DNA of 52,028 bases from Erysipelotrichaceae bacterium. Lineage in GTDB: Bacteria > Bacillota_I > Bacilli_A > Erysipelotrichales > Erysipelotrichaceae. The notes under the pieces are model-generated. The model was not told the origin of the DNA. It was given only the letters and a program-made list of their open reading frames with translations, and made no database searches. Made by a program: the position numbers and the translations under genes. Positions 1-6,620 of the stretch are shown piece after piece (the stretch's first letter is position 1; the number at the start of each line of letters is the position of its first letter). Where the stretch lies: positions 1 through 52,028 of the forward strand of contig JAEEHC010000041.1 in the NCBI GenBank assembly GCA_016280635.1, read 5' to 3'.

Positions 1-3
1 AAA

Positions 4-49
4 GGGAGTGTAACGTAATAGCGAAAGCTAAAGCGTTCACTCCTTTTTT
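4..49 (+). terminator. Rho-independent terminator-like hairpin with GAAA tetraloop
   Basis: GGAGTG (5-10) pairs perfectly with CACTCC (38-43), AACG (12-15) with CGTT (34-37), and an inner AGC-GAAA-GCT hairpin (20-29) sits behind a 4x4 internal loop. Six T residues follow on the plus strand. It probably ends a plus-strand transcript entering from outside the window. The nested internal loop is more elaborate than a plain terminator, so another structured RNA is possible. Confidence 0.55.
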
Positions 50-101
50 ATTCGCCGTGTTTCGTCATTATCTAAGTGTTTTCAGGAGGATCACTAAAAA
101 G

Positions 102-1764
102 GCAGTTTTCCCCGGGAAAAACTGCTGATTTCAGGCATAATGAAAACAATTATTATTGAAAAGTACATGCTTACGCAGGTGATTGACCCGGTCTGTTTAG
201 CTTGTTGTGATACTTGTTAAGGTTGAATCCGATAATGACCAGAGTCAGTTCCAACTCGGTTTTCTCGATCCCTCTTCTGTGCAACCTTACATAACCGTAA
301 TCCTGCTTCAGAACACCGAATACTCCTTCGGCATAAATGGATCTCTTTTGCCTGTGGATTATTCCCTGCGGTGAGTCAAGAAGCTCTCTGGCATTCGCTT
401 TTAATTCGTCCAGAATGTAGTTCTTCTGTATCCCTCTGCCCTGATCTGATTTTGTACATTCTTTCATGAATGGACATTGGTCGCATTCATGACATCTGTA
501 GTGGTCAGTGATCTTAAGGAATCCGTCTTCTTCGGAATATCTTTCTTTTTCAAAGATCAGTTCTTTCCCTTCCGGACAGATGAATCTGTCAGTTTCAAAC
601 CGAAAGTTCAACGCGTTATATCTTGATGTTTCTCTTTTCTTCTCCAACCGGTAGGTGTTGTATTTGACATAGGCCTCAATGCCATGAGTCAGCATGTACA
701 TGTAATTGACATAGCTTCCGTATCCGGCATCGGCTACAGCCGCCTGTGGGTAGCGACCGTAATCTTCCTGGTATCTTTTCAAAGTCAGGGGAAGCGTCTT
801 ACTGTCAGTACGGGCATTTGATACAAGTAGTTCTGTTATGTATTCATCAGTTATCGCTGCCTGCAGATTGTATCCCGGTTTGAATACTCCGGTGTTGTTA
901 TAGTAATCATATTTCATATGCATGAATGTCGCATCATGATCGACTTTTGAATAGGAGTTCCTGTCCTGACCGCATATCTCTATCCTTATTTCAGCTTCCC
1001 TGAGTTCATTCTTTACCTTTACAAGTTCATCATAAAGTCGCTGAAACGGTGTTTTTCTCTTACCTCTTCCATAGACAAATTGGCTTATCTCTTCCTGTTT
1101 CATTAAGTTGATCCCAGCGAGAAACAAATCAATCTCTTCTGCTTTCTTCACCTCTTCCAACCTCTGAACTCCTGTCAGTTTTCCAATCAGCTCGTTGGCT
1201 CTCTTCAGTTTTCTCTCCTGAGTCTTCAAAGCCGTCTTCTTCCAGACAAAGGAAAACTTGTTGGCATTGGCCTCATATGCCGTCCCATCTATGTATATTG
1301 TTCCTCTGTCTTCTATACTCTCATCCATGCTCAGGATGACCTTGTTGATCTCCACAAAGATATCATGGACAGATTTCTCCAGTGAACTGATGAACTCGCC
1401 TATTGTCTTGAAACTCGGTCTTTCATCTTCCATCAGATACATGAATCTGATATCTGTATTTATCGCCTTCTCCATCTGCCGCAAACTGTAGATACGGTTC
1501 ATGTACGCAAACAGCACAGCCATTAACATCTTCTTTGGGTTATACCCTTTCCTTCCTCTGCCCTCATGCTTCGGAAGGTACTTTCCCAGGTTTATCCTCC
1601 CCATAACCCTCAAAAATGTATGAATTTCGTCATCCTCTGGTATTATTTTGATGTAATCCAGTGGTAATCTGAGCTGAATTGCGCTACTATGAACTTGCCT
1701 AGATATAGTAGTGTAATCCATGATTACATTATACAGTAAAACCCGGTCTCCCCGGGTTTTACTG
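102..1764 (-). mobile_element. IS1182-like insertion sequence, boundaries approximate
   Basis: The element consists of one complete transposase gene bracketed by two hairpins. The left one (102-125) is a near-palindrome centred on CCCGGG and followed by a T-run in the minus direction, so it can terminate the transposase transcript. The right one (1734-1764) is a 13-bp stem with a 5-base loop between the transposase start and rmuC. CCCGGG occurs at 111-116 and again at 1751-1756; this could be a duplicated target, in which case the element is about 117-1750, or both hairpins may belong to the element. No long terminal inverted repeat is obvious. The right edge lies within about 10 bases of the rmuC stop codon. 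Confidence 0.6.
171..1721 (-). CDS. IS1182-family transposase
   Basis: This 516-residue DDE-type transposase looks intact. Its N-terminal third is the DUF772-like region typical of IS1182/IS5-related enzymes (residues about 20-110, ending near the SFKTIGEF segment). An IDGTAYEANANK segment near residue 145 carries the first catalytic Asp, VADAGYGS near 330 the second, and a Cys cluster (CHECDQCPFMKEC) near 415 is followed by the C-terminal DDE part with EGVFGVLKQDYG supplying the Glu. The start ATG lies 12 bases inside the right-hand hairpin, a TATAAT lies directly upstream, and no ribosome binding site is visible, suggesting weak expression. Family assignment is from recalled motif layout; it is only distantly similar to the second transposase at 12075-13571. 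Confidence 0.88.
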   Translation of the reverse strand: MDYTTISRQVHSSAIQLRLPLDYIKIIPEDDEIHTFLRVMGRINLGKYLPKHEGRGRKGYNPKKMLMAVLFAYMNRIYSLRQMEKAINTDIRFMYLMEDERPSFKTIGEFISSLEKSVHDIFVEINKVILSMDESIEDRGTIYIDGTAYEANANKFSFVWKKTALKTQERKLKRANELIGKLTGVQRLEEVKKAEEIDLFLAGINLMKQEEISQFVYGRGKRKTPFQRLYDELVKVKNELREAEIRIEICGQDRNSYSKVDHDATFMHMKYDYYNNTGVFKPGYNLQAAITDEYITELLVSNARTDSKTLPLTLKRYQEDYGRYPQAAVADAGYGSYVNYMYMLTHGIEAYVKYNTYRLEKKRETSRYNALNFRFETDRFICPEGKELIFEKERYSEEDGFLKITDHYRCHECDQCPFMKECTKSDQGRGIQKNYILDELKANARELLDSPQGIIHRQKRSIYAEGVFGVLKQDYGYVRLHRRGIEKTELELTLVIIGFNLNKYHNKLNRPGQSPA

Positions 1765-1768
1765 TTTC

Positions 1769-2818
1769 TTATGGGCCTTTTTCGTTACAGCCCCTTTCTT
1801 TAAGTTCAACATCTCTGATCCGTCCGAAATCCCGGATGATTTTTTCGCTGGTGATGTCCAATTGCCGGAAGGCGGCGATGGCCTTTTCCAAAGCTGATGA
1901 GAGTTCCTGATAACGGGTCTGATAGCGATCAAATTCCCCAGACAGGTTTTCCAGTTCCTTCTGAATGACCGCGATGTTGGCGTCTTTCTTCTGCTGAAGA
2001 TAGATGGCCTTCATGCTGGTAAGATAGGCGATCAGGGTAGTGGGAGAAACGATGTAGACCCGTTTTTTCTGCGAATGTTCGACTACTTCGGGATAATGGC
2101 CGTAGATCTCGGCAAAGACGGCTTCAGCCGGGACGAACATCAGGGCGAAATCGCTGGTCTGGCTGGAAGACACATATTTTTCAGCGATGTCGTTGATATG
2201 CTTGCGGCAGTCATCGCGGAACTTTCTGACCGCCTGAGCGCGCTCGCTGTCACTGAGCTGCTCATCATACATGCGCCGGTAATTTTCCAAGGGAAACTTG
2301 GCATCAACGCAGATCAGCCCCAGCGGCTGAGGGGCGAAGATCACGGCATCAGCCAGATTGCCGTTTTCAAGCTTGTACTGTTTCTTCCAGCGGCTCTCGC
2401 TTTCCCCGTAATGGTATTTCAAAATCGTATAGAGTTCAGTCTCCCCGAACGTTCCTCTGGTCTTCTTGTCAGTAAAGAGGTTTTCCAGCGCCCGCATGCT
2501 GCTGCGCAGTTCGCCGATCTCCAGCTGGGTTGACCTTACGGAATCCAGGGAGCGGAAGATCTCACTGAAGGCCCGGTTGGACTGGTTGTTGATGTTCATC
2601 ATGCCGGCGTTCATTTCCGCTTCAATCCTTTCAAGGGAGCGCGACGAATAATCGGAAGAACCGCTGAGGCTTAATAACCGCTCATTAAGCTGGCTGCTGG
2701 CAGCGCTTTCCTGCCGGGCAGCTTCATCGATCTTGCGGTTTAGCATGTTAAAGCTGATCAATAAGATGATGCATATGACCAGCAGTATGGCGATGATGGC
2801 GATGTAGATCCAGTCCAT
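1769..2818 (-). CDS. rmuC: RmuC-family DNA recombination protein
   Basis: The 349-residue protein begins with one membrane segment (residues 4-24), continues with a coiled-coil region (about 30-110), and then the RmuC nuclease-like core, recognisable by the KKTRGTFGETEL segment near 120 and DAKFPLENYRRM near 175. RmuC proteins are linked to suppression of DNA inversions and contain a restriction-endonuclease-like fold; the substrate is not established. It is shorter than many family members (400-475), mainly because the C-terminal tail is short. The stop codon is only a few bases from the IS edge, so slight C-terminal alteration by insertion cannot be excluded. The start has a good AAAGGAGA ribosome binding site. 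Confidence 0.85.
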   Translation of the reverse strand: MDWIYIAIIAILLVICIILLISFNMLNRKIDEAARQESAASSQLNERLLSLSGSSDYSSRSLERIEAEMNAGMMNINNQSNRAFSEIFRSLDSVRSTQLEIGELRSSMRALENLFTDKKTRGTFGETELYTILKYHYGESESRWKKQYKLENGNLADAVIFAPQPLGLICVDAKFPLENYRRMYDEQLSDSERAQAVRKFRDDCRKHINDIAEKYVSSSQTSDFALMFVPAEAVFAEIYGHYPEVVEHSQKKRVYIVSPTTLIAYLTSMKAIYLQQKKDANIAVIQKELENLSGEFDRYQTRYQELSSALEKAIAAFRQLDITSEKIIRDFGRIRDVELKERGCNEKGP

Positions 2819-2847
2819 GTTCTTCTCCTTTGTTTCGTATAAGACAA

Positions 2848-2868
2848 GTGCTGCTCTTTCAGCAGCAC
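2848..2868 (-). terminator. Terminator after mtnN
   Basis: GTGCTGCT and AGCAGCAC form an 8-bp stem with a 5-base loop just downstream of the mtnN stop, followed by TTGTCTT in the minus direction. The T-run is imperfect, so some read-through into rmuC is likely. Confidence 0.6.
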
Positions 2869-2872
2869 CCTG

Positions 2873-3580
2873 TTATGCTCTTTCCCGATGGTAGAGATCC
2901 AGAAATCTTACCAGCAGATCAGCAGCCTGACCGGCCGCCGCTTCACAGAAACGGGCAAAATCCAGATTATTGTTTTCCCGGATGACGATGTCCGAAAGTG
3001 ATCGCAGGATCAGAAATGGCGTCTGATACATCTGGCAGCAATGCGCGATGGACGTTGACTCCATGTCGCAGCAATACGCTTCCGGATAATCCCGCAGGAT
3101 GCGGTCAACATCTTCCCGGAGAGTGACAAAAGTGTCGCCGGAAACGATCGGACCGATGTAGATATGGCTGTGGCAGCTGGCTTCAAAGGCTCTGACTGCC
3201 AGATCGTTGAGATGAGGATCAGCAGTAAAGCTGTACTGGTTGGTAGAAAAGCCGTTAGGCTGATCATTGATGACCAGGTTATTCCAGTCATGGTAAGTCA
3301 GCTTATCGGCAACGATGACGTCCATGGTATTTTCAAATTCACGGCAGCCTCCGGCCACCCCGACATTGATCAGCAGTTCCGGCTGAAATTTCTCGATCAT
3401 CATCGCGCAGACAATGGCGCTGGCAACCTTTCCAACACCGCACTCGCAGGCAACCACATCGCTTTCGCCGATCCGGCCGCAATAGTAGAGGTGCTGATGA
3501 TCTTCGATCTGCTCAACACCTTGCATCCGGGCGATAACTTCATTGAGTTCGCTTTTCATTGCACATAATACCGCAATCAT
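2873..3580 (-). CDS. mtnN: 5'-methylthioadenosine/S-adenosylhomocysteine nucleosidase
   Basis: MTA/SAH nucleosidase hydrolyses the N-glycosidic bond of methylthioadenosine and S-adenosylhomocysteine, releasing adenine and clearing inhibitory by-products of methylation and polyamine synthesis. The protein is 235 residues, the usual length. Catalytic residues match the Escherichia coli enzyme in both identity and numbering: Glu11 (E12), Glu174 in the DMES motif, Asp197 in LSD. The GVAGG motif is at 74-78. Its ATG overlaps the TGA of the upstream yqeK-type gene (ATGA), so it is the last gene of the parE-to-mtnN operon. Confidence 0.95.
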   Translation of the reverse strand: MIAVLCAMKSELNEVIARMQGVEQIEDHQHLYYCGRIGESDVVACECGVGKVASAIVCAMMIEKFQPELLINVGVAGGCREFENTMDVIVADKLTYHDWNNLVINDQPNGFSTNQYSFTADPHLNDLAVRAFEASCHSHIYIGPIVSGDTFVTLREDVDRILRDYPEAYCCDMESTSIAHCCQMYQTPFLILRSLSDIVIRENNNLDFARFCEAAAGQAADLLVRFLDLYHRERA

Positions 3581-4410
3581 ACTTTCTCCTTGCTAGCCAG
3601 AAAATCAGCCTGTTGCTGATGGACCAGTTCAAAGGCCGCTTTCAGGTCTTTCTTGGCCAATTCAATTTCCTTACTTGAGTCATAGCCTCTTCCGCTTTCC
3701 AGCTTGTCTGCCAGATAGACGATCATTCCCAATGGCGAACCGTCATCGCCCAGACAATGGTGCCGCACGGCCCTGAGCATCTCCTTATCTTTCATGCCGT
3801 AGACATGCTTGAGCAGATAATAGCCCACCCAGGCGTGCCATACCGCTTGAGGATAGCTGAATTCATATGGTTTTTCGATCTTGATGTAGTCGTCCGTCTG
3901 CTGCTCACTTAGGCCTTTGGCAATGTCATGATACATTCCGATAAGCCAGGCTTTGCGGGAGTCCAGATGATGGGCTTCAGCAATGTCCCGGCTAAGGGAA
4001 GCCACCGAGAGAGAGTGGCGGTAGCGGTGCTCGTTTACCATGTTTCTGACTAACGGGTCTGCGTATATGCCTGATTCAATTGCATCTCTGCGCAGACATG
4101 CGGGTAAAAGGCTGAAATCACCCTTGCGCACCTGTTCGCTCTTCTTTTTGAGCTGTTCGCTCTCATTTAAGACAGCCGGTTCTTTTCCCATGACTGCGGT
4201 CAGCTTTTCCGTTATTGCCAGGCACCTGTAAGGCCTGATGGCCTTCTTTACCATCAGAAATCTCGCCAGTCCGTCAGCGATTCCGCCGTCCTTTTCGCAC
4301 AGAAACAGAACAGCATCCAGTCGCTGTTTCTTTCGGAAATGCCTGGCAGCCTCAAGATGAGCGGCAGTGATGGGGTCAAACAGACCGCGAAAGATTCCGA
4401 TCTTCTTCAT
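3577..4410 (-). CDS. yqeK: YqeK-type HD hydrolase with a shortened NadD-like N-terminal domain
   Basis: Residues about 125-277 are a YqeK-type HD domain: His132, His161-Asp162, His192, His217/218 and Asp235 are the expected metal ligands. YqeK proteins hydrolyse diadenosine tetraphosphate. Residues 1-120 resemble the ends of nicotinate mononucleotide adenylyltransferase (NadD): the GxFDPxHxGH nucleotide-binding motif appears as GLFDPITAAH (9-18), with His changed to Thr15 and Gly to Ala17, and the terminal segment before the HD domain resembles the NadD C-terminus, but some 80 central residues and a recognisable ISSTxxR motif are missing. Free NadD plus YqeK is the common arrangement next to yhbY; here they are one chain with what looks like a decayed first half. 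Overlaps yhbY and mtnN by 4 bases each. Confidence 0.85.
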   Translation of the reverse strand: MKKIGIFRGLFDPITAAHLEAARHFRKKQRLDAVLFLCEKDGGIADGLARFLMVKKAIRPYRCLAITEKLTAVMGKEPAVLNESEQLKKKSEQVRKGDFSLLPACLRRDAIESGIYADPLVRNMVNEHRYRHSLSVASLSRDIAEAHHLDSRKAWLIGMYHDIAKGLSEQQTDDYIKIEKPYEFSYPQAVWHAWVGYYLLKHVYGMKDKEMLRAVRHHCLGDDGSPLGMIVYLADKLESGRGYDSSKEIELAKKDLKAAFELVHQQQADFLASKEKV

Positions 4411-4700
4411 CGGGGCAGTTCAATGACCGGCTGACGGTTATTGCGCCGGAAGATGACCATCTTACGGCCCAGCTGGCTGATCAGTTCGGAATTGGTATTG
4501 GCCAGCACATCGAGTACGATCTCTTCGATCTCCTGCTCACAGCTCTTCAGAATGCTGATCTTGAGCAGTTCGTGGGAAGTGAGATATTCATCAATGGAAC
4601 CGATGATGTTTTCCGTCAGACCGTCCTTGCCGATGATGACGGCCGGCTTAAGCGGATTGGCCAGTCCCTTGAGATACTGTTTCTGTTTTTTCTTCAGCAT
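4407..4700 (-). CDS. yhbY: YhbY/CRS1-type RNA-binding protein
   Basis: This 97-residue protein is a single CRM domain. It shows the typical opening (KQKQYLKGLAN), the GKDGLTENII segment and the GRKMVIFRRN segment at the end. YhbY proteins associate with pre-50S ribosomal particles and take part in large-subunit assembly. It sits between yqeH (30S assembly GTPase) and yqeK as in other Firmicutes. The yqeH stop and the yhbY start are immediately adjacent (TAAATG), and its own stop overlaps the next start, so the genes are translationally coupled. Confidence 0.95.
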   Translation of the reverse strand: MLKKKQKQYLKGLANPLKPAVIIGKDGLTENIIGSIDEYLTSHELLKISILKSCEQEIEEIVLDVLANTNSELISQLGRKMVIFRRNNRQPVIELPR

Positions 4701-5747
4701 TTAAATCATCGCCTTTCTCTTTATGACCTGGACCGCTGCCGGCACCAGGACATCGACGATGCCCTTTTCACCGGTCACGGTCACAAAGCCCAGGCCGCAG
4801 ATGAAGTAGTCGGCCTTGCCGCTGTGATTGAAGCGGACCTTCTTGAAGCTTTCCGGATAGCGGCTATCCATTGGTATTGGGGAAAGATCTTCACTGCCAT
4901 AGCGGCGCTTCCAGAGATCATCAGCGTTTGCGCTTTTGCCTCTGTGGACCTTAAGCTGGTTGGACAGATAACTGACTGCTGAGCAGTCTTCGACATTCAG
5001 ATCGATGCGGGCCAGACCGCCCAGGGAGAGCGACTGTCCTTTTTCCAGCTGATATACCGTCGGTCTGACGGTACGGGCCGGAACCACCTTCTTCAGATCA
5101 TCGACATTCAGACAGGCCTGCATCGATTCAGCGATCCATAAACCGGCGCTGTCATAGATGTGATAGCCTGCGCCCTTTATCTCATTGATGCGCATGGTAG
5201 TGGCCGGGTAGGGGTTGGTGGTTGCTACCTGGGCGCCAAGCAGCTCATTGATGATCGTGCTTTTGCCGACATTGGCAACACCGGTCATGATCAGCGGCTG
5301 ATCAGGATCGGTAACGCTTCTCAGGCTTTCCACAAAATCCGGATTGATGCCTCTGGTAAGGATGGCTTGGGAGCGGACATTGATCTGACGGATACGCCCA
5401 AGGACATATTGGGCCAGGCGGTCCAGGTTGATGTTATGAGGCAGAAGGTCACACTTGTTGAGGATGATGATGCACTCATGTTCCGCGTAAAAGCGGCTCA
5501 GTGAGGATCGCAGGGAAGTCTCCAGGTCAAAGATGTCGATGATCCAGAGAAACTGCCCCTTTAAAGATGCCAGATCGCTTAAGATCTGCTCATTGTCAGG
5601 AATGAAGTCCTTGACCAGATGGGCATCGTAATGAGTCATCCGGAAGCAGCGCTGACAATAATCCATGTTCATGTCCACGACATAGCCCAGAGCCTTGCTG
5701 TCGGTGTTCTGCAGTTCAATGCCGCAGCCTATGCATTTCTTAACCAT
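4701..5747 (-). CDS. yqeH: Circularly permuted ribosome biogenesis GTPase YqeH
   Basis: YqeH is a GTPase needed for 30S subunit assembly. The protein starts with a zinc-finger-like CxxC pair (Cys5, Cys8, Cys31, Cys34). The GTPase motifs occur in permuted order: NKCD (G4, 97-100) precedes the P-loop GVANVGKS (156-163), followed by PATT (G2, about 181-184) and DSAG (G3, 199-202). The C-terminal half is the usual RNA-binding region. At 348 residues it is near family length. The start is supported by a GGGGTGA site. It follows a membrane protein gene with a 3-base gap. Confidence 0.95.
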   Translation of the reverse strand: MVKKCIGCGIELQNTDSKALGYVVDMNMDYCQRCFRMTHYDAHLVKDFIPDNEQILSDLASLKGQFLWIIDIFDLETSLRSSLSRFYAEHECIIILNKCDLLPHNINLDRLAQYVLGRIRQINVRSQAILTRGINPDFVESLRSVTDPDQPLIMTGVANVGKSTIINELLGAQVATTNPYPATTMRINEIKGAGYHIYDSAGLWIAESMQACLNVDDLKKVVPARTVRPTVYQLEKGQSLSLGGLARIDLNVEDCSAVSYLSNQLKVHRGKSANADDLWKRRYGSEDLSPIPMDSRYPESFKKVRFNHSGKADYFICGLGFVTVTGEKGIVDVLVPAAVQVIKRKAMI

Positions 5748-5750
5748 GTT

Positions 5751-6617
5751 TCACCCCAGATAGCGGCTGTAGACATAGTAGCCGCAGATAAAGATCAGTA
5801 TGAATACCAGAATGATGATGATCCTGACCAGTACGGCGGCCAGACGGTCCTGGCCTTCATCCTGGATGTAGAAATCCTCATCGACCTCTTCGTCATAGCT
5901 CTCCCTGACTTCCTCGGGTTCAAGGATCTGTTGCGGGTTTTCATACTGGCGCTTTCTTCTTTCGATGTCTTCCTTGGACAGATCGTTGGTCATGACCAGC
6001 TGGGGAAGACCCTTTTCATTCAGGTAGGAATTGGCTGAGGAATTAATGTAGTTTATCTGTGTCTCCGTCAGCGGATCGGATACTTCCGGCTTAACGGTCA
6101 GCTGCGGCGCATTTACCGCACTGGCCTGCATCTGTTGGGCTGTGATGACAGGCTGGGGTTCAGCGATCTGATCTGCCGGGGGCTCCGGAATCTCTTCAGC
6201 CTTCATTTCAGGCTCCTGCTGAGGCGCGGCGTCGGTTTCCAGCGGCAACACGGAGGTATCGATGAACTGCTGGGCAATGCTGTTCTGACTGCTGTCCAGC
6301 TGGTTTTCCTGTTGACGGGACTCTTCATCACTTTCGGTCAGCTTTGTTTCCTCAGAATTGTCCAATGGTCTTTCCAGAGCTTGATCAGACTCTTCTTCCT
6401 CGACCAGAATCAGATCCTTCAGGCGGTAGTTGCTGTTTTTGAACATCAGAAAGATGATCACCACGGCCGCGATGAGGGCCACGATGCCAGCCATCAGCTG
6501 CAGAAACAGCTGGCCTAAAAACTGATAGCCGTTGAAGTAAGTCACCAGGCAGAAGGAAGCGATAAACAGGGAAATGTAGAGGCCGCTCATCAGGCCGATA
6601 CGTTTGATTCTGGTCAT
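5751..6617 (-). CDS. Uncharacterised membrane protein with acidic central region
   Basis: I do not recognise a family for this 288-residue protein. Two hydrophobic segments lie at residues about 10-30 and 34-58, followed by a hydrophilic, Glu/Gln/Pro-rich low-complexity stretch (about 70-190), a short ordered-looking part (TETQINYINSSANSYLNEKG, near 195-215), a strongly acidic segment and a final membrane helix (about 260-283). The two ends are thus membrane-anchored, with a probably disordered middle. Spacing is 3 bases on either side to parC and yqeH, and the start has a GGAGG site, so it is a genuine operon member. Function unknown; a scaffold or division-linked role would be speculation. 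Confidence 0.8.
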   Translation of the reverse strand: MTRIKRIGLMSGLYISLFIASFCLVTYFNGYQFLGQLFLQLMAGIVALIAAVVIIFLMFKNSNYRLKDLILVEEEESDQALERPLDNSEETKLTESDEESRQQENQLDSSQNSIAQQFIDTSVLPLETDAAPQQEPEMKAEEIPEPPADQIAEPQPVITAQQMQASAVNAPQLTVKPEVSDPLTETQINYINSSANSYLNEKGLPQLVMTNDLSKEDIERRKRQYENPQQILEPEEVRESYDEEVDEDFYIQDEGQDRLAAVLVRIIIILVFILIFICGYYVYSRYLG

Positions 6618-6620
6618 TTG

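Noticed and set aside
1769-2818. rmuC as a pseudogene cut by the IS
   Set aside because: The nuclease core is complete, and the ribosome binding site and stop are normal; only the tail is short.
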